Source: Microcoleus asticus IPMA8
Lineage (GTDB): Bacteria; Cyanobacteriota; Cyanobacteriia; Cyanobacteriales; Microcoleaceae
Assembly (NCBI RefSeq): GCF_013179805.1
Contig: NZ_SRRZ01000090.1
Location: 1 to 31,746 of the forward strand
Direction of reading: 5' to 3'
Length of the DNA: 31,746 nt
The notes below the pieces were generated by a model. The model worked only from the letters and a program-made list of their open reading frames with translations, was not told the DNA's origin and ran no database searches. Both the position numbers and the translations under genes were made by a program. Shown here one piece after another: positions 1 to 8,608 of this stretch; within the stretch, counting starts at the first letter, position 1; every line of letters begins with the position of its first letter.

Positions 1-810
1 CTCCCGCCGCTGCCAATAAGGAGTAATTCGTTTCATTTGATGAATGCCGATCGCAGCTTGCAGATCCATCATATTGTATTTAAAACCGACTCCCACCACT
101 TGGTAGTGCTTGTAACCCGAGTCTCCGAAGCGCTTCCAAGCATCTTTGCTCATACCGTGCAGCGCTAAAATGTTGAGCCTGTCGGTATCTTCTTGACTGG
201 CGACCAGAATCATTCCTCCTTCGCCCGTCGTAATGTTTTTGGTAACATAAAAGCTGAAGCATCCGAAGTCGCCAAATGTGCCTGCTTTCCGCCCCTTGTA
301 CTCTGTTTCGATCGCGTGAGCGCAGTCTTCAATTAACTTCAATCTGTGACGGCTAACAATTTCGCAAAGCGCATCCATATCGCAGGGACGACCCGCGAAG
401 TGAACCGGCAAAATTGCTTTAGTTTTTGAAGTTATTTTAGCTTCGACTTGAGCCGGGTCAATATTCATTGTCACCGGATCTACATCCGCCAATACCGGTG
501 TTGCCCCGGCGTGGATGATCGCATTAACTGTAGCGCAAAAAGTCATCGGAGTAGTAATGACTTCATCCCCCGGTTCCAAGCAAGCAGCGAGGACGCTCAA
601 GTGTAGTCCCGCCGTACAAGAATTGACTGCTATCGCGTACTGAGAACCCTTGTAAGCATTGAATTCGTCTTGAAATCTCATGACTTTCGGGCCTGTACCC
701 AACCAACCTGTTTTCATGGTTGCCACCAATTCTTGTATTTCAGCATCTTCGATCGCCGGAGCGCCGAAAACCAAGAAACGGTCTTTTGAACGAATTGGAT
801 TGTTGTTCAT
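1..810 (-). CDS. DegT/DnrJ/EryC1/StrS-family PLP aminotransferase (partial, C-terminus missing)
   Basis: An uninterrupted minus-strand frame starts at ATG 810-808 and runs off the left edge, giving 270 residues of a family usually about 370-400 long. It reads as a sugar aminotransferase of the DegT/StrS type, which transfers an amino group to a nucleotide-linked keto-sugar during surface polysaccharide or antibiotic sugar synthesis. Visible hallmarks are the N-terminal substrate-loop segment GWLGTGPKV (about 35-43), NSCTAGLHL (63-71), the cofactor-contacting EDCAHA (161-166, Asp162) and the internal-aldimine lysine in FYVTKNITTGEGG (Lys191). The family call is solid. The sugar substrate cannot be told from this fragment. 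The exopolysaccharide genes further right fit such a role, but they are more than 12 kb away. Confidence 0.93.
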   Translation of the reverse strand, partial: MNNNPIRSKDRFLVFGAPAIEDAEIQELVATMKTGWLGTGPKVMRFQDEFNAYKGSQYAIAVNSCTAGLHLSVLAACLEPGDEVITTPMTFCATVNAIIHAGATPVLADVDPVTMNIDPAQVEAKITSKTKAILPVHFAGRPCDMDALCEIVSRHRLKLIEDCAHAIETEYKGRKAGTFGDFGCFSFYVTKNITTGEGGMILVASQEDTDRLNILALHGMSKDAWKRFGDSGYKHYQVVGVGFKYNMMDLQAAIGIHQMKRITPYWQRRE

Positions 811-1390
811 TTTCCTAATGTTACTCAGTAAGTAGAGTTGATGGATGGACTGTTTTAATTAATGGTGTCTCTGCGTTTTTTATTTCATTTTTTTTGATTC
901 AAGAGTTTTTGCTAATACGTTGCCTAATGGCATCTTTTATACCACGAGCTTACTGATGACCAGCCGTTTTTCCGCCTCGCTCTACTCTGACAGCGTTTCC
1001 ATATCTTAAGATAGATAATCTGCAATGTCCACCCGATATTATTTCAGTTTATCAGGGATACACAAGCTCTTTCCCGCATTTTTTGGTTCAAATACTTTCC
1101 TCACCACAAATACCTATACTCGATGATCTCAACTTTTTGTAAACTGTCGAACATCTATCCAGAGATAGATTGTACAGCCAAGTTATACGATTTAAGATTT
1201 AAGATTTAAGATTTGGGAATGACTGATTGCAGTCAGGTTTGGAGCTTGTCTACCGTTGAATTCTTTTTTTAAACAGGTGTCAAAATTAGGCAAATTTTGC
1301 ACAAATAAAATGTGACTCCCCTGTAATTTATTCAGGTTGAGCAACATTCTGTGCTAGGTCGAAGCAATCAACCCTGCTGGACAAAATCCA
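811..1390. other. Intergenic region between two minus-strand genes
   Basis: About 580 bases without a convincing gene. It is AT-rich with several T-runs, and at its centre lies a small heptamer array (1189-1216). It should contain the promoter of the aminotransferase and the 3' end of the DUF1400 gene. I see no tRNA and no clear terminator with a U-tract. Confidence 0.6.
1189..1216. repeat. Short tandem heptamer array (TTTAAGA)
   Basis: Three exact TTTAAGA units followed by a degenerate fourth. The unit differs by one base from the ATTTTAG/AATCTAA units found at 2081, 8914 and 9042. It matches the STRR class of heptanucleotide repeats known in filamentous cyanobacteria. Confidence 0.85.
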
Positions 1391-1984
1391 CTACAATCTA
1401 GGCAGACGAATCTTGTTCAAAATATCTTGCAGCCGTTCTGAAACGCCGCCCAATTGTTCTGACAAAGCTACAAGTTTACCGTAAGCTTCAACTAAGCGAT
1501 CGCCCTCAACATAAACTTCTGGAGTAGGATAATTTTTCATCGCTTCTAGCAGCGTAATCTCATTATCATTAGTTGCAGACAGCACCAAGGCCTCGCGCAA
1601 AGCTTCTCGATTTGCCTTCCCAGAAGGAGTGCGAATTACCTGACCCACTTCATCGAGAATTATTTCCCCAACCTGGCTGTTGAGCGTCCGATCCAAAAAG
1701 CTTTGACTGACTTTCACCGGTCTATTCAGACTGCTGCGAACAGCTTGCGGATCTTTTTTTGCCTTTCCCAGCAGCATTTCTAACGCGGGCGACATTTTCC
1801 CAGTTTCTGCAAAGATTTCTAATTCGCTGACTGGTAAAGTCATTCGGATCGCACTGTATTTGAGCACTACCTTTTCGGCAGCCGCCGCAGCACTGCTGTA
1901 AAATACAATTCCCGCACCTGCTGCTAAAAATAACGTCCACCGCTCTTTAAAAAATGATCTGCCCACAGTAAAACCTCCCAACAT
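1391..1984 (-). CDS. DUF1400-domain secreted protein (cyanobacteria-specific)
   Basis: This 197-residue protein begins at ATG 1984 with a basic N-terminus and a hydrophobic stretch (about residues 15-36, ending in an alanine run before AEKVVLKYS), so it is probably exported. The rest matches the DUF1400 pattern: a strand reading AEKVVLKYSAIRMTLPVSEL, then ELEIFAETGK, a helical segment, VSQSFLDRTLNSQVGE, and GQVIRTPSGKANREALREAL. DUF1400 is found in cyanobacteria, either alone or ahead of an alpha/beta-hydrolase domain. Here only the DUF1400 part is present and no hydrolase motif follows. The function is unknown. It sits alone, with 579 empty bases upstream. Confidence 0.85.
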   Translation of the reverse strand: MLGGFTVGRSFFKERWTLFLAAGAGIVFYSSAAAAAEKVVLKYSAIRMTLPVSELEIFAETGKMSPALEMLLGKAKKDPQAVRSSLNRPVKVSQSFLDRTLNSQVGEIILDEVGQVIRTPSGKANREALREALVLSATNDNEITLLEAMKNYPTPEVYVEGDRLVEAYGKLVALSEQLGGVSERLQDILNKIRLPRL

Positions 1985-2080
1985 CTTTTTCTACTTCGAC
2001 TTTGACACATCTCATTAGTTACTGCACAGACTAAGCTCTTCGGGAAATGCCAAATTATTCGATCGCCCAGCACTTATACC

Positions 2081-2115
2081 ATTTTAGATTTTAGATTTTA
2101 GATTTTAGATTTTAG
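2081..2115. repeat. Tandem heptamer array (ATTTTAG)x5
   Basis: Five perfect consecutive copies of ATTTTAG. The unit is the reverse complement (in another phase) of the AATCTAA arrays at 8914-8946 and 9042-9074, so one heptamer family occurs here in both orientations. Confidence 0.95.
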
Positions 2116-2361
2116 AATTGCAAATGACCGATCATCGTGGTTTCGAGTATGGGCCTAGAGTTGCATGATTTTTGGGAACTGGTATTACCGATATCGGATG
2201 CTAGGCAAAAAACTCGGTTCAGGGCGCTGGTACGAGCTTCTCTGTGCGCGGTGCGCACCCTACTGATTCTATCTCCCAATCTCCCGAGCCTCGCAAAATG
2301 CCGAACGCCAGCTCTTCTTTCAGTGAAGGCTGGCGCTGGGCTTAAATTTATTTAATATATT

Positions 2362-2446
2362 TAGGGTCTTTATGAAAGCTGACCCCAATTGAACGAATTA
2401 CAAGCGGTTTATGATTAGGGTCTTTAAATTTGCTGACCCCAATTGA
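2362..2446. repeat. Two 32-bp direct repeats with GGGTC/GACCC arms
   Basis: The copies at 2362-2393 and 2415-2446 start 53 bases apart. They share TAGGGTCTTTA at one end and CTGACCCCAATTGAA at the other, with only a few differences in the middle. Each copy is itself an imperfect palindrome (GGGTC near one end, GACCC near the other), so each could fold as a small hairpin. This is the layout of a REP-like or element-end repeat. No transposase is next to it. Confidence 0.8.
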
Positions 2447-2563
2447 AGCCACATCATAATCATTACAGGGATCGCTGACAAACCAGGATTTCATAATAAT
2501 TTCTTTATATTTCTAACTTTTCCTTGCCTCAGATAGATTTTTGTCTCGATTTGTAAACTTTTG

Positions 2564-2872
2564 TTACTTCGACTTCGGGGATCGGCTCTCGGCGCGCTGC
2601 TCCCAGCGAAACAGGAACACCATCAGAGCCACGACTCCGACTTGGATCGCAAAATTGGGCAAAGCAGAGCCAATTTCCCGGCCCGAGGCAATTTTAGCCA
2701 GGAAAACCAAGCCGCCGATAAAGCCCGAAGCGCCACAAGCTACATAGACAAACTGGCGCAGAGGCCGGTAGGGAGTGGCCATTTCTGCGGTTAAACGCTC
2801 GTATTGTTGGCGGCTGAGGTTGCGCGGGTTTTTTGGGATGTATTTGCGATCGTCCGAATTTGGGGCTGGCAT
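2564..2872 (-). CDS. DUF3493 membrane protein (LPA1/REP27-like domain)
   Basis: A 102-residue protein with ATG at 2872. A hydrophilic N-terminus (about 1-35) leads into the motif YERLTAEMATPYRPLRQFVY, a first membrane segment (about 40-60, CGASGFIGGLVFLAKIASG) and a second (about 72-88, FAIQVGVVALMVFLFRW). This arrangement is that of the DUF3493 family, shared between cyanobacteria and the plant LPA1/REP27 photosystem II assembly proteins. In the plant proteins the domain follows TPR repeats. The cyanobacterial stand-alone form has no assigned role that I can state. A link to photosystem assembly is inferred from the family only. It ends in a basic SRSPKSK tail. Confidence 0.85.
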   Translation of the reverse strand: MPAPNSDDRKYIPKNPRNLSRQQYERLTAEMATPYRPLRQFVYVACGASGFIGGLVFLAKIASGREIGSALPNFAIQVGVVALMVFLFRWEQRAESRSPKSK

Positions 2873-2922
2873 AGATTTAGGAAATAGGTAAATTAGGATG
2901 GGGCTACAAAAACCCGGTTTCT

Positions 2923-2977
2923 ACCAAAAACCCTCTGGCTGAGGTGGCAAATACGGCCGCAAAACCGCGTTTTTGGT
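2923..2977. repeat. Inverted repeat downstream of the DUF445 gene
   Basis: ACCAAAAAC at 2923-2931 is matched by GTTTTTGGT at 2969-2977, with 37 bases between them. On the minus strand the far arm is followed by AGAAACCGGGTTTTTG. It may help end the DUF445 transcript, but the large loop makes this uncertain. Confidence 0.4.
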
Positions 2978-3040
2978 ACTGTGTGCGCAAATCGAGTGAA
3001 TATTAGACTACAACAAATATCTGACAACTGCCGAAATAAA

Positions 3041-4273
3041 TCACCGCTGAATCCAAACTACAATAGTCTGCAAACAGCCGACAAAAACACCCAAAAGGCC
3101 TCCTAAATTTACAATTCCCTGCAACTCGCTTTGGACAATTCCCTGAATTGCTAACTCCAACTCTTCAGGAGAAGTACCTTTTACTCGATCGACAATCACC
3201 TGGTCGATATTCAAAATCGGGATAGCCTGAGCTACAATATTTTCTAAATCCCGCTCTAGATAGCGCTCTAAAACCAAAGCCAGTTCTTTGCTGACAATTT
3301 CCAAGGAAGCGCTCATCACTGCTGAAGTTTGCAAGCGATTGAGAATCAACCGCGAAATATTTTCCCAGTCAATAGATTTACTCAACCCCTCAAGTACGTC
3401 TGTACCCCGCTGTTGAACGTAGCTGCGAACGCTGTCGCGCATTGTTTTTCGCAACTGTCTCACAGTCGAAACCGGTAAATTTTGCATCGACAAATTTTGC
3501 AGCCATTCCTGAATTCGCCCGCGAATTCCCAAAGAAATAGTTAACTCTGCTAACCGCTGATTTGTCGCTTCTCTGTCATCTAGACAAAAAGTCCGCAGCC
3601 GAGTTAAAGTGTTGCGCAAACCAAACAAATTTGCTACTACCCAATAAGTGCCACTGGTTTTTTCTCGAAACCCTTCATCGATGATCGAAATATTGCGATC
3701 GGTCAAAAAGTCAATTAAAGCCTGCCGCAGCACTTCCGGGGGTATTACTACTTGCAACAACCAATCAGCAAGCTGAGCCGCCTGAGATTCTGTTAGCTGA
3801 ATCTCCAGCAAAACTTGGTCAAAAATTTGATTTAGCTGAACTTCTAAAAAATCTTCCCGGCGCGCCAAAACTTTGAGAATTCGCGGCACAGATTCCCCCA
3901 GCAAATCTCGCAGAATGTTAGCGAGAATTTTAGCGGTTTTTTGCTCCGTGTCTGCTTTTACCTGATCCAGCGCCAACTGCAAAAGCCAGAGAATTATCGA
4001 CTGCATCCGTTCTGTTTGTAGGAGGCGGCGCGCCAAGTTTTGCAGTTCCTCCGGCGTCAGCAGCGAACCCATAATTGTGTCGGAAATTCGCTTTGCCAAG
4101 CGCTCTTGGTTGCGGGGGATCAAGCCTGGAGTGAAAGGCAACTGCCGCCCTTTGATATAAATAGCTCGATAGGGGCGGAACAGCATTTTGATTGCTATAT
4201 CGTTCGTGAAATAGCCAATAATTCCTCCCACTACAGGTGGGGCCAACAACAGCCAAATGTCAGACGGATTCAT
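3041..4273 (-). CDS. DUF445 family membrane protein (YheB-like)
   Basis: A 410-residue protein starting at ATG 4273. It opens with a membrane helix (about 5-22, WLLLAPPVVGGIIGYFTN) running into TNDIAIKMLFRPYR and QLPFTPGLIPRNQERLA, the conserved N-terminal signature of DUF445/YheB proteins. A long helical middle (about 60-380) follows, with repeated LLxxxxxQ-type amphipathic stretches. It ends with a second hydrophobic helix (about 388-408, GGLLGVFVGCLQTIVVWIQR). The topology suggests both ends in the membrane with a large helical domain between. The biochemical role of the family is not established. Length and layout are normal. It lies 84 bases downstream of menG on the same strand and may share its transcript. 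Confidence 0.9.
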   Translation of the reverse strand: MNPSDIWLLLAPPVVGGIIGYFTNDIAIKMLFRPYRAIYIKGRQLPFTPGLIPRNQERLAKRISDTIMGSLLTPEELQNLARRLLQTERMQSIILWLLQLALDQVKADTEQKTAKILANILRDLLGESVPRILKVLARREDFLEVQLNQIFDQVLLEIQLTESQAAQLADWLLQVVIPPEVLRQALIDFLTDRNISIIDEGFREKTSGTYWVVANLFGLRNTLTRLRTFCLDDREATNQRLAELTISLGIRGRIQEWLQNLSMQNLPVSTVRQLRKTMRDSVRSYVQQRGTDVLEGLSKSIDWENISRLILNRLQTSAVMSASLEIVSKELALVLERYLERDLENIVAQAIPILNIDQVIVDRVKGTSPEELELAIQGIVQSELQGIVNLGGLLGVFVGCLQTIVVWIQR

Positions 4274-4357
4274 AAGGGATTAAAATAGGGTAAGGTGCGC
4301 AGGGATCGGTGCACCCTACAGTTAGATAGCTGATCTAGACTGCAAGCATTTTTAATT

Positions 4358-5065
4358 TTAAATTGCTTTGCCCAGTACCAATACTCCCATCATAGCTCCG
4401 GCAATGGGGTAGTGGGTGGCCGTGGCAAATCCGGCTTGGCGGGCGATCGCGACTTGCCGATCGCCGATCGGGAATTTTTCTAAACTAGGATTAATGTAGG
4501 CATATTCTTGAGTCATGCCAAATTGCTGAGCAATGGGCACTACGAGAGTGTCTAGATAAAACTGCTGAAAGCTCCGCATTAGGGAATTGCTGGGGCGGTG
4601 GAGGTCGAGAATAGCGGCTTTTGCACCGGGTTTGAGTACGCGGTGCAATTCCTGAAGACTGCGGGGGATGTCAGTCACGTTGCGCAGGCCGTAACCCATT
4701 GTGGCGCAGTCGAAGTAATTGTCGGCAAAAGGCAAGTCTAGGGCGTCAGCTTCTACCCAGGAAATGGGACTTGCAGGGGTGAGAAAAGGTCGATCGCGCC
4801 TGGCCGCAACAGCTAATTGTTCGGCGGAAAAATCTACTCCAAATACGCAACCGGTCGGCCCTGCTTGTTTTGCCAACAGCAAAGCTAGATCCCCGCTGCC
4901 GCAGCACAAATCTAAACAAGTATTGCCGGGGCCGGCACTGCTCCATTTCACCGCCATTTGCTTCCAAATCCGGTGCTGCCCAAAGCTCAACCAGTCGTTC
5001 AATTGGTTGTAAACTGGTGCAATTCGATTAAATATAGTTTTAATTTGTTCGGCGTTATTAGTCAT
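4358..5065 (-). CDS. menG: 2-phytyl-1,4-naphthoquinone methyltransferase (MenG/UbiE family)
   Basis: This 235-residue class I SAM-dependent methyltransferase carries the last methylation of phylloquinone (vitamin K1) synthesis in cyanobacteria, the quinone used as A1 in photosystem I. Motif IFNRIAPVYNQLNDWLSFGQHRIWK (about 11-35, UbiE signature 1) is followed by the SAM-binding glycine loop LDLCCGSGDLALLLA (about 50-64), an acidic residue after VFGVD, and GYGLRNVTDIPRSLQELHRVLKPGA (about 124-148, signature 2). Its length fits the cyanobacterial MenG group. A heptamer array (5078-5111) starts only 12 bases upstream of the ATG, so any promoter must lie in or beyond the repeats. UbiE proteins also act on ubiquinone precursors, but cyanobacteria lack ubiquinone. 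Confidence 0.93.
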   Translation of the reverse strand: MTNNAEQIKTIFNRIAPVYNQLNDWLSFGQHRIWKQMAVKWSSAGPGNTCLDLCCGSGDLALLLAKQAGPTGCVFGVDFSAEQLAVAARRDRPFLTPASPISWVEADALDLPFADNYFDCATMGYGLRNVTDIPRSLQELHRVLKPGAKAAILDLHRPSNSLMRSFQQFYLDTLVVPIAQQFGMTQEYAYINPSLEKFPIGDRQVAIARQAGFATATHYPIAGAMMGVLVLGKAI

Positions 5066-5077
5066 TTGTCATGGGTG

Positions 5078-5111
5078 ATTGGTAATTGGTAATTGGTAAT
5101 TGGTAATTGGT
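5078..5111. repeat. Tandem heptamer array (ATTGGTA)
   Basis: Four exact ATTGGTA copies plus a partial fifth, just upstream of the menG start codon. STRR-type repeat. Confidence 0.95.
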
Positions 5112-5250
5112 CAACCATAAAAAATACTTAATCCGTCTATTCATGTCATGCGGTCGCCAGTCATTAATGCTTTTTTATTTGTTAGCGATCCGGGTTCTAG
5201 TGTCTAGAATCATTGGTTTGCTATCATTTTCGACTCAAGATTGAGAGCCG

Positions 5251-5306
5251 ACTAAGGACTAAGGACTAATGACTGATGACTGATGACTGATGACTGATGA
5301 CTAATG
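5251..5306. repeat. Tandem heptamer array (ACTGATG/ACTAAGG), eight units, overlapping a stop codon
   Basis: Eight contiguous units: ACTAAGG twice, ACTAATG, ACTGATG four times, then ACTAATG. The last unit spans 5300-5306 and on the minus strand supplies the final His codon and the TAG stop of the REC-GAF regulator. Confidence 0.95.
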
Positions 5307-6245
5307 ACCCTGAAAACTCGTCAATACCAAAGCAACTTCTTGGGCCGCGAGGTGAATTGTTGTGAGTTCGTCGGGGCGCAGGGAACAAGGTTGCTTCCAC
5401 TGGATGGAAACCAGGGCGATCGATCGACCCTTGTGAGTCACCGGGACGCTCAGGTGAGCTTGAATGCCGCATTTCTGATAGTGCGGCAGGCTCGCTAGGG
5501 CTGGGTCGTTCGCAATATTCACAGCACCCTGAATAGTTTGAGAGGTAATTGCTTCTCGAACCAGAGGATCATCTGCCAGCCAATTCTCCACAGTTTTGCT
5601 GGTGGTGTGACTGCCTTGGACTGGCACTAAAACATTTCCTTCCACCAGTTGCAAAATGCAAGCATCCGCCAAAAAATTATCGCTTATAGCAGTAGCAATT
5701 GGCTCTAAACTGGCATCCAAACTCGGATAATCCACAGCCGTTTGCATGATTGTTGCTAACAGTTGTATTTGATTTTGGGAGCGGTGCAATTCCTCAGTCC
5801 GCTGCTTGAGAACTTCATAAGTCTCGGCCGCCTTTTGCACCACCATTTTCAATTCGTTCGGGTCCCAAGGCTTGGTGATATACTTGTAAACCTGTCCTGA
5901 GTTAATGGCATCCACCAAGTCTTCAATGTCCGTAAAACCAGTCAAGATAATTCTGACCGTATTCGGAAACTGAGGCACGGTTTTGCTCAGAAACTCCGTT
6001 CCCTTCATTTCTGGCATCCGCTGGTCGGAAATGATCACGGCGACCTCGCCTTCGATGCCGAGGACTTCCAAGGCGCGAATTCCGCTCTCAGCTTTGAGCA
6101 CGTTAAAATCTCGTCGGAAAGTGCGGTAGAGTAAATCCAGATTGTCTGGTTCGTCGTCTACTACCAGCATTTTGGGTTTTTTCGGTCGGTGTAGTGTCAT
6201 GAGCTGGCGTTTAATTTGATCGAGCTCTGAAATGGCATTATCCAT
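5301..6245 (-). CDS. Response regulator with REC and GAF domains
   Basis: A 314-residue cytoplasmic signalling protein starting at ATG 6245. The REC domain (about 25-145) has the acidic pair in VVDDEPDN (29-36), the phospho-acceptor Asp74 in IISDQRMPEMKG, Thr102 in ILTGF and Lys125 in YITKPWDP, so the receiver looks complete. A helical linker (about 140-165) leads into a GAF domain (about 165-310) containing ILQLVEG and LSVPVTHKGRSIALVSIQW. There is no DNA-binding, HD-GYP or GGDEF output, so the output probably works by protein contact or ligand sensing. The QRMPEMKGTEFL version of REC is common in regulators that control c-di-GMP enzymes. The C-terminus ends inside a heptamer array. It is transcribed away from raf1, with 156 bases between. 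Confidence 0.9.
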   Translation of the reverse strand: MDNAISELDQIKRQLMTLHRPKKPKMLVVDDEPDNLDLLYRTFRRDFNVLKAESGIRALEVLGIEGEVAVIISDQRMPEMKGTEFLSKTVPQFPNTVRIILTGFTDIEDLVDAINSGQVYKYITKPWDPNELKMVVQKAAETYEVLKQRTEELHRSQNQIQLLATIMQTAVDYPSLDASLEPIATAISDNFLADACILQLVEGNVLVPVQGSHTTSKTVENWLADDPLVREAITSQTIQGAVNIANDPALASLPHYQKCGIQAHLSVPVTHKGRSIALVSIQWKQPCSLRPDELTTIHLAAQEVALVLTSFQGH

Positions 6246-6401
6246 AACAATACGATAAACTCCCCTTTGTAAATTTAGGCGAGCAACTATTCTGTAACAA
6301 TAGTCTCATAACTCACTTACTATCAATCTATCGCTCTGCCGCGACACGAGCCTTGCCGGTATCCAATCACACATAACTTAGCGCTAGTTTTTGATTCAAT
6401 T

Positions 6402-7496
6402 ATGACTGATACACCGCAAGATTCATCCCCTCCTGCATCTGCATCCTCCACAAATGCTGTGGATGCCGAAAAGTTAATTCGATCGCTCCGCCGAAAAGAA
6501 GGCACTTGGGTAGAGTGGGGACAGGCCTGCACCGCACTGCTAAAAGCTGGCTACAACTCTCAAAGGATTTTTGAAGAAACTGGTTTTGAGCCAATTCAGC
6601 AAAATCAAGTAAGCGTCGCAGCCCAAGTTTACACCAGCATGGTAAATGCTGGGGCTTCAGAAGAAGTTCGATCGCACTTCCTGGGCAAAGGTAGCGATAT
6701 CTTATACGAGTTTCGGATTCTCTCTCAAGTAGAGCGGGCCGGGGCAGCAGCTTTGATGCTAACCCACAATTTGGATGTTGACGATGCTCGCCAAGTTGCT
6801 AAAGCGATCAAGGAGTTTTCGCACTTCGGGAGTCTCCCTCAAGGGTTCACAGACACTCCCGGCGATGCTATGGCTTACCAATGCTGGCAATTGGCGAGAC
6901 AGAAAAGCGATTTGCAAGAACGATCGCGCTTAATTGCTCGCGGTTTAAAATTAGCTAGCAGCCCAACCGCTAGGGCGCAAATCGAGCAGTTGCTCGTCGA
7001 TTTTACCGTAGTTCCAAGACGGGAAGCGCCCCGCTTGCCAGTCTACCGGCTCGATACCGAGGAACAATTGCCGCGCGTTGTCCCGGTTGTAGGCAAATTG
7101 CCGCTTTCTACCAGAGATTTGCTGGCAGTGCCTTTACCGGAGGAAATTGAGCCGTTCCGAATGGTAAAATTTTCCGGAGCGGGAGCTTGGGTGGCGATTC
7201 CCGGATGGCAGGTAATTTTGAACGCTGAAGATCCGGTGGCGGTTTTGGGAATGAGCGATCGATTGCCGGTACCGCTGCAAGGCAAAGTTGAAGAAGTTTT
7301 GATTATTGCCGATCGAGCCCAAAGACACTGGGATGCTGAAAGTTATTTCCTCGCCGATAACGCTGGCAATTTAGAACTGTACTGGTTTGAACAATCCCCG
7401 GATATTCCTATTTTGGGGCGAGTTGTTCTGGTGATGCGTCCGAAAAAGATTGTGGATGAAGACTATACCAAAGATGGATGGCAAATTGATGATTAG
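6402..7496 (+). CDS. raf1: Rubisco accumulation factor 1 (Raf1)
   Basis: A 364-residue chaperone that acts after folding to assemble RbcL subunits into the Rubisco large-subunit octamer. Cyanobacterial Raf1 is a dimer with an N-terminal helical domain and a C-terminal beta domain. Here a Ser/Ala-rich leader (1-20) precedes the alpha domain (about 20-200) with LRRKEGTWVEWGQACTALLK, GFEPIQQNQVSVAAQVY and the segment ending in the FSHFGSLPQGF motif. The beta domain (about 215-350) contains LPVYRLDTEEQLPRVVPVVG, PFRMVKFSGAGAWVAIPGW and an acidic C-terminus. The length is typical. The upstream spacer of 156 bases is shared with the divergent REC-GAF gene. The stop codon TAG merges into a GTCAGTT heptamer array. 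Confidence 0.96.
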   Translation: MTDTPQDSSPPASASSTNAVDAEKLIRSLRRKEGTWVEWGQACTALLKAGYNSQRIFEETGFEPIQQNQVSVAAQVYTSMVNAGASEEVRSHFLGKGSDILYEFRILSQVERAGAAALMLTHNLDVDDARQVAKAIKEFSHFGSLPQGFTDTPGDAMAYQCWQLARQKSDLQERSRLIARGLKLASSPTARAQIEQLLVDFTVVPRREAPRLPVYRLDTEEQLPRVVPVVGKLPLSTRDLLAVPLPEEIEPFRMVKFSGAGAWVAIPGWQVILNAEDPVAVLGMSDRLPVPLQGKVEEVLIIADRAQRHWDAESYFLADNAGNLELYWFEQSPDIPILGRVVLVMRPKKIVDEDYTKDGWQIDD

Positions 7497-7519
7497 TCAG
7501 TTGTCAGTTGTCAGTTGTC
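7496..7519. repeat. Tandem heptamer array (GTCAGTT)x3
   Basis: Three GTCAGTT copies plus a partial fourth. The first G is the last base of the raf1 stop codon. The unit is the reverse complement of the AACTGAC type seen before the S1 gene at 12463-12509. Confidence 0.9.
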
Positions 7520-7578
7520 GTTGGTTTTAAGAACGGGTTCTCGGCCTTTCCACAATACATAAATTTTATGTGAGTGGA

Positions 7579-7609
7579 ATGACTAATGACTACTGACTAC
7601 TGACTACTG
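7579..7609. repeat. Tandem heptamer array (GACTACT) overlapping a stop codon
   Basis: GACTAAT followed by GACTACT units. On the minus strand the array encodes the terminal CAG-TAG (Gln, stop) of the DUF4349 gene. Confidence 0.85.
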
Positions 7610-8608
7610 AGGCGGTTTCGGTTCTTGAATTTGCGGAACAGAATGGTGTTTCTTAAATCGATTAAAGCCGTAAACCGCAGCCGCAATTAAGAGCAAATAA
7701 GGACTGTAAGCCAACAGCCAAATACCCAAACCAAACAAACCGAGCGTCAATTCGCCCACAGAATGAGTCGCTTTCCCCCAAGTTTCCTGCGCCCGCAAAC
7801 CTAGAGAAGGTTCCTGAGTTTGTTGAGCCGATACTGCTGCTTCTAGAGTTAAGCTAATAGTCGAATAAGCTACTTGATTTCGCAAACTTTTTAACTGAGC
7901 GTCAATGCGTTCGATCGACTCCCGAATATTGCTCAACTCTTGAGCAGCTTTGAGTACGTCGCCGACAGATCCCGATCGCTCCATAATTTTTAACACCATT
8001 TCTTCTGATTTGCGGAGGTTCCGCAGCCTAGCCTCGCTGTCAACTAATTGATCGGTAACATCCTCAGCCGTCAGAGCACGGTTCTCTACAGTTCCGAGTT
8101 TTGCCAAAGTGTCTAAAGTAGTTTCTAACCGTTCTTGAGGCACGCGAATCTCCACAGACGCCGTTTGGCGGACACTGGAATCCGGCGGCTTTTGGTTTTG
8201 GAAACCCAAGATATCGCCTTGCTGTTTTTCGACAATATTAGTAACAGATTTAGTGCTGGCGTCAATAGATTTGACAACTACACTGAGTTCGGCTTTTTTA
8301 ATCAGTTGGGGACGGGTTGCTGGAGTTTCTGCTGCTTTTTTTGATGCACCAGGAGTTTTTGACCTTTGGGCTGGTGGCTCGGGTGCGGGTGGGGGTGGCG
8401 GAGCCAATGCGGCAACTTGGTTTTCACGGCTGCTGGATGAACCTGCGCCGCCTGGAGCGCTGCTGGTTGAATCTCCTCCGCAGCTAGGCAAAGCAATGGC
8501 TGAAGATAAAGTTAAGAATACCGCCACAGCAAAACGAGTTGTGCTTTTGTTGGCTGGGTTTGGGTTTGGCTTGGGCGGGGGGGAATTGATTTTGAGGTGA
8601 GTTTTCAT
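7604..8608 (-). CDS. DUF4349 domain lipoprotein
   Basis: A 334-residue protein with ATG at 8608. Residues 1-45 carry a basic start, a hydrophobic stretch (FAVAVFLTLSSAIALPS) and a lipobox-like LPSC, so the Cys near position 43 is the likely lipidated residue. A low-complexity Ser/Pro/Ala/Lys-rich stretch (about 48-98) follows. The DUF4349 domain (about 100-315) begins LIKKAELSVVVKSIDAS and includes ASVEIRVPQERLETTLDTLAKLGTVENRALTAEDVTDQ, a coiled-coil region (about 190-245, LVDSEARLRNLRKSEEMV) and NQVAYSTISLTLEA. It ends with a membrane helix (about 285-312) and a basic tail. A cell-envelope role is inferred from topology. No enzymatic function is known for the family. It converges on raf1. 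Confidence 0.88.
   Translation of the reverse strand: MKTHLKINSPPPKPNPNPANKSTTRFAVAVFLTLSSAIALPSCGGDSTSSAPGGAGSSSSRENQVAALAPPPPPAPEPPAQRSKTPGASKKAAETPATRPQLIKKAELSVVVKSIDASTKSVTNIVEKQQGDILGFQNQKPPDSSVRQTASVEIRVPQERLETTLDTLAKLGTVENRALTAEDVTDQLVDSEARLRNLRKSEEMVLKIMERSGSVGDVLKAAQELSNIRESIERIDAQLKSLRNQVAYSTISLTLEAAVSAQQTQEPSLGLRAQETWGKATHSVGELTLGLFGLGIWLLAYSPYLLLIAAAVYGFNRFKKHHSVPQIQEPKPPQ

Larger units (their letters stand above)
1985..2563. other. Repeat-rich intergenic region
   Basis: Roughly 580 bases with a heptamer array (2081-2115) and two 32-bp direct repeats (2362-2393 and 2415-2446). A 72-codon open frame at 2137-2355 on the plus strand resembles no family I know and has no clear ribosome binding site. 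I treat it as chance. Confidence 0.6.

Noticed and set aside
1075..1110. Possible tRNA T-loop (GGTTCAAAT)
   Set aside because: No matching acceptor stem, anticodon arm or D-loop around it.
2137..2355. 72-codon plus-strand open frame
   Set aside because: No recognisable family, no Shine-Dalgarno, and a mixed hydrophobic/basic composition typical of chance frames between repeats.
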